This document shows, one piece after another, positions 25,098-33,212 of a stretch of 33,242 bases of DNA. The stretch comes from Aureimonas ureilytica (GTDB lineage Bacteria; Pseudomonadota; Alphaproteobacteria; Rhizobiales; Rhizobiaceae), in the NCBI RefSeq assembly GCF_001475935.1, contig NZ_LDQA01000065.1, positions 1-33,242 on the forward strand, in the 5' to 3' direction. The first letter of the stretch is position 1; each line of letters starts with the position of its first letter. A model generated the notes under the pieces. The model saw only the letters and a list, made by a program, of their open reading frames with translations, was not told the DNA's origin and did not search any database. Made by a program: the position numbers and the translations under genes.

Positions 25098-26714
25098 TCA
25101 AGCCGGGGGGAGAATGCCTCCCGCTTGCTCCATCAGTTCGGGCGTATCGACGTCGAACGAGGCGGCGGAGCCGATGTCGATCTCGCGAACGATGTCGTGA
25201 TGCTGCTGCACGAGCTGTCTCGCACCGACATCGCCCTCGAGCCTAGCTATGTCTTCGCGAAAATCACTCGACAGGATCACGGGATTGGCGCGTCGCTCTC
25301 CGTCGCAGGCCAGAACGATCGAACCTTCTCCGGAGGGTTCGAAGGCTGCTATCAGCGTGTCGAGATGGGAGGGCGTCAGAAGGGGCTGATCCGCAAGCAT
25401 GACGAGGACGCCATCGGCATCCTGGGAGGCGGCTTCGAAGCCGCGTTTGAGCGAGGTCGATAGGCCTTCGGCATAATCGGGGTTGTCGTGTAGCACGACG
25501 TCCAGCCCTTCGATCGCGCGCCTCAACTCGCTCGACCTGTGACCCAGAACGACGTGGACCGATACCGCGCCGCATGCGAGCGCCGTTTCCACGGAGCGGC
25601 GAAGGAGCGGCTGACCATCGAACCTCGCCAGGAGTTTGTTCGGCCCGCCCATGCGACTGGAGCGGCCTGCCGCTAGGACGACGATCGCGACCCTCGGGGT
25701 AAGGGCCTCCAAGCGATTGATCTCGCGAGGCTGCGGGCGCGAGGCGATTTCCATCAGCAGGCCTCCCACGCCAAGACCCGTCAACTCCCGCGACGAGACT
25801 GGAAGATCGGCCAACAAGCGGTCGAGAACCCAGTCGAAACCGTTCTCACGTGGACTGCGCGCGCAGCCCGGTGCGCCGATGACGATCCGCTCGCCAAGAT
25901 GCCCCAGCAGCAGGAGATTGCCGGGATCGACGGGCATACCGAGGTGATCGACTTGGCCGCCGGCCAGCCGGATCGCAGCCGGGATGACATCATCCTCATC
26001 GATCACGGCCGACGCCCCGAAGACGATTGTCATCGCTTCGTCCGGGTGAGCCTGCGAGAGGGCTCGCCTCAATTCGTTTTCGTCATGCCCGACCCGCTCC
26101 TCCCGCAGGATATTCGAGCCCGTTCGCTTCAACCGTTCAGCCAGGACGGAGGCTGTCTTGTCGAGGATGCTGGGCTTCATCCCGGGAAGAGTGGTCTGCA
26201 CCAAGCCGACGCCGCGCCCGCGAAACGGCGCGAGGCGGAACGTCGCCTGGCCGGCCAGCAAGTCGGCGACCTGCTCGACTGCGGCACGCGGCACGGCGAG
26301 CGGAATGATCTTCACCGTCGCGACCATGCGGCCGGCCTCGACGCTCGCGAAATCGTCAAGCGTCGCGAGCGTGATGCCGGGATGAACGCGGTTGATCGCA
26401 TCCACAAGACGGCGATCGGCGAGAAACACGCCGGCCTCGCCCGCGAAGAGATTGGCTCGGCCGGTGGCGGCCGGCGCCCCGCCGATCTCGTCGCTTGCCA
26501 AGGCGTCGGCAATCGTGGCGGCGGCTTCGTCTTCGGGCAGATCGTCTGGACCAAGCCGTGCGACGATGACGCGATCGATTCCGGCCGCCAGAAGACGCTC
26601 CACATCATCTGACGTCAGACACCGCCCCTTGGGCAGTTTGCTGCAGCCGACCTGCGTCGCGTGGGCGAGAATGCAGCCTTGAGCTGACCGGCTCTCGACC
26701 GGCCCGAACTTCAC
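25098..26714 (-). CDS. Molybdopterin-binding domain / MocA-type nucleotidyltransferase fusion
   Basis: A 538-residue two-part protein. Residues about 1-330 contain a MoeA/MoaB-like molybdopterin-binding region (TLPGMKPSILDKTASVLAERL, then TIVFGASAVIDEDDVIPAAI and GAPGCARSPRENGFDWVLDRLL). Residues about 342-538 are a MobA-like NTP transferase (LAAGRSSRMGGPNKLL, LADQPLL). The likely role is to convert Mo-molybdopterin to the cytosine dinucleotide cofactor for molybdenum hydroxylases. The GTG at 26714 overlaps the upstream stop (GTGA) and has GGAGG 5 nt away. It is the last gene of the cox-like maturation operon. Confidence 0.92.
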   Translation of the reverse strand: MKFGPVESRSAQGCILAHATQVGCSKLPKGRCLTSDDVERLLAAGIDRVIVARLGPDDLPEDEAAATIADALASDEIGGAPAATGRANLFAGEAGVFLADRRLVDAINRVHPGITLATLDDFASVEAGRMVATVKIIPLAVPRAAVEQVADLLAGQATFRLAPFRGRGVGLVQTTLPGMKPSILDKTASVLAERLKRTGSNILREERVGHDENELRRALSQAHPDEAMTIVFGASAVIDEDDVIPAAIRLAGGQVDHLGMPVDPGNLLLLGHLGERIVIGAPGCARSPRENGFDWVLDRLLADLPVSSRELTGLGVGGLLMEIASRPQPREINRLEALTPRVAIVVLAAGRSSRMGGPNKLLARFDGQPLLRRSVETALACGAVSVHVVLGHRSSELRRAIEGLDVVLHDNPDYAEGLSTSLKRGFEAASQDADGVLVMLADQPLLTPSHLDTLIAAFEPSGEGSIVLACDGERRANPVILSSDFREDIARLEGDVGARQLVQQHHDIVREIDIGSAASFDVDTPELMEQAGGILPPA

Positions 26715-27418
26715 AACGCCTCCGTTTCGCCGCGCCGCTCGGCGTGCATCTTCCGCTTACGAAAAGCGGAAATAACCGAGCCGAGGATCGCCACCGCAAT
26801 TTCGGCGGGCGTCGAAGCACCGATGTCGAGCCCGATCGGCGCTTCGATCCGAGCCGTCTTATGGTCCGGCAGCCCCGCTGCGGCCAGCCGCTCCAGCCGT
26901 TTGGCATGGGTCTTCCGGCTTCCCAGCGCGCCGATATAGAAGCAGCCGGCCTTGATCGCTTCGATCAGTGGCAAATCATCGATCTTGGGATCGTGCGTCA
27001 CGGCCACCAGCGCGCAATAGGAATCGAGCGGCCGATCCTTCAGGACGAGCTCAGGCCATTCGGCTTGGAGACGAAGGCCGGGGAAGCGCTCGGGTGTCGC
27101 GAACGCCGTGCGCGGGTCGATGATCTCGATGTCGAACCCCGCGAGTTCCGCCATGGGCACCAAGGCCTGCGAGATATGCGCCGCCCCGATCACGACGATG
27201 CGCGGTGGAGGCAGATGCACGTTCAGGAAGAGGTCATCGCCCCGCCGCCCAGACTTTCCACTTCGAAGTGCTTTCGAAAGGTCCGGCGCGAGATCGTCCG
27301 CTTCGACCTCGGCCTCGCGAACGAGGCGCTGCGCGCCGCTGGTCAGATCCGTGACCAGAATGCAGGCGCGGCGAGCGAGGCGCTCTTCGTTCAAGGCCTT
27401 GAGAAGCGCGAGATCCAT
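26711..27418 (-). CDS. XdhC/CoxF family maturation protein (Rossmann-domain type)
   Basis: A 235-residue protein. The N-terminal 70 residues are a reduced XdhC_CoxI-like region (ARRACILVTDLTSGAQRLV). The rest is an XdhC Rossmann domain: RIVVIGAAHISQALVPMAELAGF, IIDPRTAFATPERFP, AVTHDPKIDDLPLIEAIKAG, YIGALGSRKTHAKRLERL, and PIGLDIGASTPAEIAVAILG. XdhC binds Mo-cofactor and passes it to the enzyme after sulfuration. Start and stop overlap neighbours by 4 nt each, so translation is coupled throughout. I regard it as a CoxF-like partner of the next gene. Confidence 0.92.
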   Translation of the reverse strand: MDLALLKALNEERLARRACILVTDLTSGAQRLVREAEVEADDLAPDLSKALRSGKSGRRGDDLFLNVHLPPPRIVVIGAAHISQALVPMAELAGFDIEIIDPRTAFATPERFPGLRLQAEWPELVLKDRPLDSYCALVAVTHDPKIDDLPLIEAIKAGCFYIGALGSRKTHAKRLERLAAAGLPDHKTARIEAPIGLDIGASTPAEIAVAILGSVISAFRKRKMHAERRGETEAL

Positions 27419-27747
27419 CAGGCCACCTTCTCTACATAGACGCAGATGCGCCCGCCGCAGGACAGGCCAACCCGCCAGGCTATTTCGTCCGCCACGCCGA
27501 ATTCCAGCATTCGCGGCGCGCCGGTTTCAATCACGTCCAGCGCTTCCGCCACCACCGCGCCTTCGACACAGCCACCGGAGACGGAACCGGCAAAATCTCC
27601 GGCTGCATCGATCACCAGATGACTTCCAACGGGTCTTGGCGCCGAACCCCAGGTTTCCACGACGGTCGCCAAGGCGACGCCGCGCCCATCCCGGCTCCAG
27701 TCTTCGGCGATTTGCAGGACGTCGCTCAATGCATGCAGCGTTTCCAT
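27418..27747 (-). CDS. XdhC/CoxI family protein, N-terminal-domain only
   Basis: A 109-residue stand-alone XdhC_CoxI domain. It has ALATVVETWGSAPRPVGSHLVID, the glycine-rich VSGGCVEGAVV and SCGGRICVYVE. In many XdhC proteins this domain is fused to the Rossmann domain; here the two are separate genes joined by an ATGA overlap. AAGGA lies 7 nt before the ATG at 27747. Likely works with the adjacent XdhC-type protein in molybdenum-cofactor insertion. Confidence 0.92.
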   Translation of the reverse strand: METLHALSDVLQIAEDWSRDGRGVALATVVETWGSAPRPVGSHLVIDAAGDFAGSVSGGCVEGAVVAEALDVIETGAPRMLEFGVADEIAWRVGLSCGGRICVYVEKVA

Positions 27748-27757
27748 CGTCTCGTCC

Positions 27758-29011
27758 TTAAGCCATCTCGCGGTTCAACGCATCGGAGCGCAACCAGTGC
27801 AGCGGCGATAGGTGGCCGCGATTCGCCCGGTTTTCCGTCAGAGCCTTGCAGAGCGCATCCAACGAGGCGACGGAGTGGACCGGGCGAAACTCATCGACAT
27901 GCGGCAGCATCGCCCTCATTCCCTTGGCCTTGGCCTCGAACCCGTCGAACCGCAGCAGCGGGTTCAGCCAGATGAGCCGACGGGAGGACAAATGGAGCCG
28001 CACCATCGCCTCTTCCAGTCGTTCCGTCTGATCGCGTTCCAAACCATCGGTGATCAGCAGCACCGTCGCGCCGCCCGATAGCACGCGGCGCGACCAGATC
28101 TTGTTGAAAGTCTCCAGGGCCTCGCCGATCCTTGTTCCGCCCGACCAGTCCCGCACGGCCGATGCCGCACGATCGACCGCTTCATCCGGGTCGCGGCGAG
28201 TCAGTTCGCGCGTGATATTGGTCAGCCGCGTCCCAAACAGAAACGTATGGACACGCCGGCGATGCGCCGTGATCGCGTGAAAGAAATGCAGGAACAGCCG
28301 GCTATACTGGCTCATGGAGCCGGAAATATCGGCGAGCACCACGAGCGGCGGCGGACGCATTCGGGCGGTTCGCCATTTTGGAAGAAGCAAGGCGCCGCCG
28401 GTTCGCACGCTGGCGCGCAGGCTTTCGCGCATATCCATCCGCTCGCCATGAGGAGCCGGGCGGAACCGCCGCGTGCGGCGTTCGTCGCCCGAGAAGGCGA
28501 TGCGGCGCACGGCTCGCTTGGCGTCCTCCAGCTCGGCCGCCGTCATCTGCGCGAAATCCTTGGTTCGCAGCACGTCTTCACCCGACATGGAGAAACGCGC
28601 GTCGATGTCGAGAATGGGTTTCTCACGCGGGGCTCCGTGCGGCGCTCCCGTCTGCGAGAAGGCGTCAGCGGCCCGCTGTGCACCCGCCCGCTTCTCGGCC
28701 GGCCGTGCTGGGGCACGACCGGAAAACAGAGCCAGCATTTTTTCGATCAGCTGGCGCGAGCGCCAGAACGTGTCGAAGACTTCCGCGAAGACAGTGCTGT
28801 CCTCGCGCCGATGCACGAAAACGGAATGCAGAACCCAATAGACATCCTCGCGCGAGCCGATCCCGCCGAGGCGGAGCGCCTCGATCGCGTCCAGCGTTTC
28901 GGCCGGCCCGGTCTTCAAACCGGCGCGGCGGAGCGCCCGAGCGAAATGGACGATGTTGTCGCCGAAGCGGCCGCTATCCGGGTTGGTGCCTAAGTCGCCC
29001 GTCGCTGGCAT
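27758..29011 (-). CDS. CoxE-like von Willebrand A domain protein
   Basis: A roughly 417-residue protein of the VWA-containing CoxE family. The N-terminal helical part (NIVHFARALRRAGLKTGPAETLDAIEAL) is family-typical. The MIDAS motif DISGS is at about residues 228-232, with later elements SGGTRIGEAL and VLLITDGLERDQ. With the MoxR ATPase encoded upstream it would remodel or mature the molybdenum hydroxylase; in Oligotropha CoxD and CoxE help build the CO dehydrogenase active site. Start uncertain: ATG 29011 lies 4 nt after the MoxR gene stop, while a GTG at 29035 overlaps it by 20 nt. Confidence 0.92.
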   Translation of the reverse strand: MPATGDLGTNPDSGRFGDNIVHFARALRRAGLKTGPAETLDAIEALRLGGIGSREDVYWVLHSVFVHRREDSTVFAEVFDTFWRSRQLIEKMLALFSGRAPARPAEKRAGAQRAADAFSQTGAPHGAPREKPILDIDARFSMSGEDVLRTKDFAQMTAAELEDAKRAVRRIAFSGDERRTRRFRPAPHGERMDMRESLRASVRTGGALLLPKWRTARMRPPPLVVLADISGSMSQYSRLFLHFFHAITAHRRRVHTFLFGTRLTNITRELTRRDPDEAVDRAASAVRDWSGGTRIGEALETFNKIWSRRVLSGGATVLLITDGLERDQTERLEEAMVRLHLSSRRLIWLNPLLRFDGFEAKAKGMRAMLPHVDEFRPVHSVASLDALCKALTENRANRGHLSPLHWLRSDALNREMA

Positions 29012-29015
29012 GTCG

Positions 29016-29927
29016 TCAGCCGACCGCCAGTTCACGCTTCACCGCATTTAGGATTTCGCGGCCTTCGCCCTTCTCGATGCGGGCGATATCGTCCTGATAT
29101 TTTAGGAGAACCCCGAGCGTGTCGGAGATCAGCGACGGATCGAGCGCGATGGCATCGAGTTCGGTCAGCGCGGTGGCCCAGTCGATCGTCTCGGCCACGC
29201 CCGGCGATTTGAAGAGATCGGCCGCGCGCAGCTTCTGCACGTAGCTGACGATCTCGCGGGAGAGATCATCGCTCGCGCCGGGTGCCTTCAGGCGGACGAT
29301 GGCCAGTTCCCGCTCGGCGCTGGGATAATCGACCCAGTGATAGAGGCAGCGGCGCTTCAGCGCGTCGTGGATTTCGCGCGTGCGGTTGGTCGTGATGACG
29401 ACGATCGGCGGGTCCTGCGCCCGGATCGTCCCGAATTCGGGAATGCTGACCTGATGGTCGGACAAGACCTCAAGGAGAAAGGCTTCGAAGGCTTCGTCCG
29501 TTCGGTCGAGCTCATCGATGAGCAGAACCGGCGCGCGGCCCGCTTCGCCTTCGAGCGCTTGGAGAACGGGCCGGCGGATCAGGAAACGTTCGGAGAAAAT
29601 ATCCGCCCGAAGCGCCTCGCTTGTCGCATCGCCGGCCGCCTCGCGCAGCCGGATTTCGATCATCTGCGCGGCGTGGTTCCACTCGTAGACGGCGGACGAG
29701 AGGTCGAGCCCTTCATAGCACTGGAGACGGATCAGCGGGCGATCCAACGCCTTGGACAGAACTTTGGCGAGTTCGGTCTTGCCGACACCCGCCTCCCCTT
29801 CGAGAAACAAGGGGCGACCCATCCTGAGCGCCAGGAAAAGAACCGTCGCCAACGAGCGATCGGCCACATAGTCCGCAGCCGCCAGGAGTTCGATGGTCTC
29901 ATCGATATGGGCCGGCAGATCACTCAC
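29016..29927 (-). CDS. CoxD-like MoxR-family AAA+ ATPase
   Basis: A roughly 303-residue AAA+ chaperone. Walker A GEAGVGKT lies about 45 residues in, Walker B LLIDELDR near 136, and the sensor-1 ITTNRTRE follows. The LQCYEGLDLSSAVYEWN segment and the LLEVLSDHQVSIPEFG insert are MoxR/CoxD-like. In Oligotropha CoxD functions in assembling the Mo-Cu site of CO dehydrogenase. Start: GGGAGG abuts the ATG at 29936 but is 9 nt from the GTG at 29927, which gives the family-like N terminus MSDLPAHIDET, so I prefer the GTG. Confidence 0.93.
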   Translation of the reverse strand: MSDLPAHIDETIELLAAADYVADRSLATVLFLALRMGRPLFLEGEAGVGKTELAKVLSKALDRPLIRLQCYEGLDLSSAVYEWNHAAQMIEIRLREAAGDATSEALRADIFSERFLIRRPVLQALEGEAGRAPVLLIDELDRTDEAFEAFLLEVLSDHQVSIPEFGTIRAQDPPIVVITTNRTREIHDALKRRCLYHWVDYPSAERELAIVRLKAPGASDDLSREIVSYVQKLRAADLFKSPGVAETIDWATALTELDAIALDPSLISDTLGVLLKYQDDIARIEKGEGREILNAVKRELAVG

Positions 29928-29975
29928 GGTCTTCATCCTCCCAGATGACAGTGGCTTCGCCCGCGCGGAACCGTT

Positions 29976-30485
29976 TTAGAGGCTATGATACCTTCGCGCG
30001 CGATACAAAAGACTGTTGCCGGCGGTCGGCTCCCCGATGGCCAGAACCTCGCCGACGATCACGCGGTGCGTAGCAACCGGGCGGCTGTCGATCACGCGGC
30101 AATCGAAGCTGATCAGCGCATCCATGAGAACGGGTGCATCCGTGACGAGACGCGTCCAGCGCCCTGCGGCAAATCGCGCTTCGAGCTCCAACTGGCCTTC
30201 TCCCGCGAAGGCGCGCGCGACCGGCTCGTTATGGGATGCCAGAAGATTGACCGCAAAGACGCCGTTCTGGTCGAAGCGCGTGTTCGCCAGACTGGTTTGG
30301 TTCAAGCAGAAGAGAACCGTCGGCGGTTCGTCCGAGACGGAACAGACCGACGTCACCGTCACGCCTCGTCGGCCGGCCGGACCATCCGTCGTCACGAGAC
30401 AGACCGGCGCGGCGAAATGGCTCATCGCCTCCCGGAAATGCACGCGGTCGGCAGGGGGATGAGAGGCGACACCGGACTTCAACAC
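29976..30485 (-). CDS. Flavin reductase family protein
   Basis: A roughly 169-residue flavin reductase-like (HpaC/RutF type) protein with an FMN-binding split barrel. Visible marks are FREAMSHFAAPVCLVTTDG, GVTVTSVCSVSDEPPTVLFCLN and FAVNLLASH, then the C-terminal HRVIVGEVLAI. It would supply reduced flavin to a monooxygenase or act as an NAD(P)H:FMN reductase. The start is uncertain: GTG 30485 gives the usual length, ATG 30425 would cut into the fold. It lies 39-48 nt upstream of the MoxR gene on the same strand, so is probably the first gene of the maturation operon. Confidence 0.8.
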   Translation of the reverse strand: MLKSGVASHPPADRVHFREAMSHFAAPVCLVTTDGPAGRRGVTVTSVCSVSDEPPTVLFCLNQTSLANTRFDQNGVFAVNLLASHNEPVARAFAGEGQLELEARFAAGRWTRLVTDAPVLMDALISFDCRVIDSRPVATHRVIVGEVLAIGEPTAGNSLLYRARRYHSL

Positions 30486-30601
30486 AAGGCTTTTCCCAGA
30501 GCTTCCCGACTCGCGGAGGATGCAAGTCGTCCGTTTAAGATAGAAGAGTCTGTTGAAGAATGAATGGCCCTGCGCCCGGTCCTTTCGCGGTCGCTCGGGA
30601 T

Positions 30602-30629
30602 TTGACAAATCAACGGCATCGCGTATGGG
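30602..30629 (+). promoter_or_regulatory. Candidate promoter of the liv-type operon
   Basis: A consensus TTGACA (30602-30607) is followed after 16 bp by TATGGG (30624-30629), about 57 nt before the first liv-type ATG. No other strong pair was seen in the 200 nt between the divergent operons. Confidence 0.5.
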
Positions 30630-30686
30630 GGCCGCTTCGCCTTTCATCGTCGCATCACATGCGCCCGCCGAACGGAGCGACCCGTC

Positions 30687-31490
30687 ATGGCTCCAATGAT
30701 CGAAGTCAAGAACGTCACCCGTCGCTTCGGCGGCTTCGTGGCGGTCAACGATTGCAGTCTTTCCGTCGAAAAGGGCAGCATTACCGGGCTGATCGGGCCG
30801 AACGGTGCCGGTAAGTCGACTTTGTTCAACATGGTGGCCGGCAATTTGGAGCCGAGTTCGGGCGCCATCTTTCTGGATGGTCGGGAGATTACGGGCCTGA
30901 AGCCGCATCAGCTTTTCGGCCGTGGCCTCCTGCGCACCTTCCAGATCGCCCATGAGTTCTCGCGCCTCACCGTTCTGGAAAACCTGATGATGGTGCCGGC
31001 GGGTCAGCCCGGCGAGAACCTGTTCGATGCCTGGTTTCGCGGTCGCAAGGTGCGAGAGTTCGAGCGCGGCGTGCGCGAGCGCGCCGAAGAGGTCGTGGAC
31101 TTTCTCCAGATCGGCCATGTGCAAAACGAGCTGGCCGGCAATCTCTCCGGCGGCCAGAAGAAGCTCGTCGAACTCGGCCGGACCATGATGGTGGATGCCA
31201 AGGTCGTGCTGCTCGACGAAATCGCCGCCGGCGTGAACCGCACGCTTCTCAACGATCTCGCCAGCAATATCGAGCGTCTCAACCGCGAGCGCGGCTACAC
31301 GTTCTTCGTCATCGAGCACGACATGGACCTGATCGGTCGCCTCTGCGACCCCGTCGTGGTCATGGCGGCCGGGTCGGTCATGATGAAGGGCTCGCTCGCC
31401 GAGATTCAGGCCGACGAGCGCGTGGTGGAAGCCTATTTCGGCGGCTCGCCCACGGGACATGCCACCAGCCTGCCCGGAGCCACGGCATGA
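30687..31490 (+). CDS. livG: Branched-chain amino acid type ABC transporter ATP-binding protein (LivG-like)
   Basis: A 267-residue ABC ATPase of the HAAT class. Walker A GPNGAGKST is at residues 37-45, the signature is LSGGQKKLVELGR, and Walker B is KVVLLDEIAAGVN. The last motif is unusual: the Walker B line continues as E-I-A-A-G-V-N rather than the common E-P-x-A-G-L-N. The C terminus has FFVIEHDMDLIGRLCD. It pairs with the LivF-like protein. GGAG is 9 nt before the ATG. The stop overlaps the next ATG (ATGA). Substrate of such systems ranges over amino acids, amides, urea and aromatic acids. Confidence 0.93.
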   Translation: MAPMIEVKNVTRRFGGFVAVNDCSLSVEKGSITGLIGPNGAGKSTLFNMVAGNLEPSSGAIFLDGREITGLKPHQLFGRGLLRTFQIAHEFSRLTVLENLMMVPAGQPGENLFDAWFRGRKVREFERGVRERAEEVVDFLQIGHVQNELAGNLSGGQKKLVELGRTMMVDAKVVLLDEIAAGVNRTLLNDLASNIERLNRERGYTFFVIEHDMDLIGRLCDPVVVMAAGSVMMKGSLAEIQADERVVEAYFGGSPTGHATSLPGATA

Positions 31491-32191
31491 GCCTTCTTTC
31501 GGTTCGCGGGGTCGTCGCCGGCTATGGCGCGGCCACCATCCTGAACGGCGTCGATATCGCGCTGGAAGCGGGCGAGATCGGCGTCATCGTCGGACCCAAC
31601 GGCGCGGGCAAGTCCACGACGCTCAAGGCCATTTTCGGCCTGCTGCGCGTATCCTCCGGCTCCATCACCTTCGACGGGCAGGACATCACCAACCGCCCGA
31701 CCGAGAGCCTCAGCGCTCTCCGCATGGCCTTCGTGCCGCAGGAGCATAATGTCTTTCGGACATTGAGTGTGCACGAGAATTTGGAAATGGGCGCCTATGT
31801 CCGCAAGGACGATGTGTCCGCCCTGCTCGATCGCGTCTATCAAATCTTCCCGCCGCTGAAGGCCAAACGAAACCAACCGGCGGGCGAGTTGTCGGGCGGA
31901 CAGCGCCAGATGGTGGCGGTTGGCCGCGCGCTGATGATCGATCCCAAGCTGATCCTGCTGGACGAGCCGACGGCCGGCCTGTCGCCGCTTTTCATGAGCG
32001 AAATCTTCGACCGCATCCTCGCCATCAACGCAACCGGCGTGACCGTCGCGATGGTGGAGCAGAACGCCAAGCAGGCGCTTGGGATCGCGCACAAGGGTTT
32101 CGTGCTCGCCGGCGGGCGCAATCGATTCACCGATAGCGGCGCGGCGCTTCTCGCCGATCCCGACGTCGCGAAATCCTTCCTCGGCGGCTGA
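31487..32191 (+). CDS. livF: Branched-chain amino acid type ABC transporter ATP-binding protein (LivF-like)
   Basis: A 234-residue ABC ATPase. Walker A GPNGAGKST is at residues 36-44, the signature LSGGQRQMVAVGRALM follows, and Walker B is LILLDEPTAGLSP. VPQEHNVFRTLSVHENLEMG is the Q-loop region and VEQNAKQAL the C-terminal switch. Second ATPase of the transporter, translationally coupled to livG by a 4-nt overlap. Confidence 0.95.
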   Translation: MSLLSVRGVVAGYGAATILNGVDIALEAGEIGVIVGPNGAGKSTTLKAIFGLLRVSSGSITFDGQDITNRPTESLSALRMAFVPQEHNVFRTLSVHENLEMGAYVRKDDVSALLDRVYQIFPPLKAKRNQPAGELSGGQRQMVAVGRALMIDPKLILLDEPTAGLSPLFMSEIFDRILAINATGVTVAMVEQNAKQALGIAHKGFVLAGGRNRFTDSGAALLADPDVAKSFLGG

Positions 32192-32219
32192 CGCCAGCAT
32201 CAAGACAACGGGGCCAGCC

Positions 32220-33212
32220 GTGGACGAGCTGATCTTCTTCATCAATCGCGGCGTGGTCGGCGGGCTGATCATCGGCTCCGTCTATGCGCTGGGCGCGGTC
32301 GGCGTGACGCTGATCTTCGGCATCCTGCGCTTTGCGCATTTCGCCCATGGCGACATGATGACGGCGAGCGCCTTCATCGCGCTGGCGCTGGCAGGGCTCC
32401 TGTCGGCGCTTGGCGTGAGCCTGCCCATTCCGCTGGTGCTGGCGCTTCTGCCGGTCGTGATGGCGCTGACGGCGCTGTTCGCCATCGGGCTGGACAAGGC
32501 CTTCTATCAGCCGCTGCGCCGGCGCGGGGCGAAGCCGGTCGTGCTGGTCATGGCGTCGATCGGCGTCACGCTGATGCTCCAAGGCGTCATCCGCCTCTTC
32601 GGCGGCACAGGCTCGCGGGACATGTATCTGGAGGCTCCCAAGGCGATCTATCGCATCCCGACCGGCGGACGCCCCATCATTCTGACCGAGCCGCAGCTCG
32701 TGCTGATCGCGCTCACGATTCTCTCGGTCATCGCGCTGCATCTGTTTCTGACGCGCTCGCGCCTTGGCAAGGCCATGCGCGCCGTCTCGGACAATCCCGA
32801 TCTGGCGCGCGTGACGGGCATTCCGATCGAGCGAGTCGTCAAGGCGACTTGGGCGATCGGCGGGGGCCTCGCCGCCATCGCGGGGACGATGCTGGCGATG
32901 GACGTGCAGCTGAAGCCCGACCTTGCCTACAACATCCTCCTGCCGATCTTTGCGGCGGCCATCGTCGGTGGCATTGGCCAGCCCTATGGTGGGATCGCGG
33001 GCGGCTATCTCATCGGCTTTGCCGAGACGCTGGCGGTTTTCAACTTCTCGGTTCTGCTGCGGCCCTTCCGGGATTGGCTTCCAGCCGGAACGGAAATCCC
33101 GGCGAGCCTCGCCATGGTGCCGACGGAATATCGGCTCGTCGTGCCCTTCTTCATTCTCGTGGCCGTCCTGATCTACCGGCCGACCGGCATCTTCAAGGGA
33201 CGGGTGTTCTGA
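32220..33212 (+). CDS. livH: Branched-chain amino acid type ABC transporter permease (LivH-like)
   Basis: A 330-residue inner-membrane permease. The N terminus MDELIFFINRGVVGGLIIGSVYALGAVGVTLIFGILRFAHFAHGDMM is LivH-like. It has about eight membrane segments, and the cytoplasmic coupling loop is near SRLGKAMRAVSDNPDLARVTGI. The GTG at 32220 is chosen (GGGG just upstream); the longer in-frame ORF would run back into livF. Its stop overlaps the next ATG (TGATG). Confidence 0.93.
   Translation: MDELIFFINRGVVGGLIIGSVYALGAVGVTLIFGILRFAHFAHGDMMTASAFIALALAGLLSALGVSLPIPLVLALLPVVMALTALFAIGLDKAFYQPLRRRGAKPVVLVMASIGVTLMLQGVIRLFGGTGSRDMYLEAPKAIYRIPTGGRPIILTEPQLVLIALTILSVIALHLFLTRSRLGKAMRAVSDNPDLARVTGIPIERVVKATWAIGGGLAAIAGTMLAMDVQLKPDLAYNILLPIFAAAIVGGIGQPYGGIAGGYLIGFAETLAVFNFSVLLRPFRDWLPAGTEIPASLAMVPTEYRLVVPFFILVAVLIYRPTGIFKGRVF

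Noticed and set aside
30560-30814. An 84-codon plus-strand frame before livG
   Set aside because: It overlaps the livG start in another frame and contains the candidate promoter; no domain.
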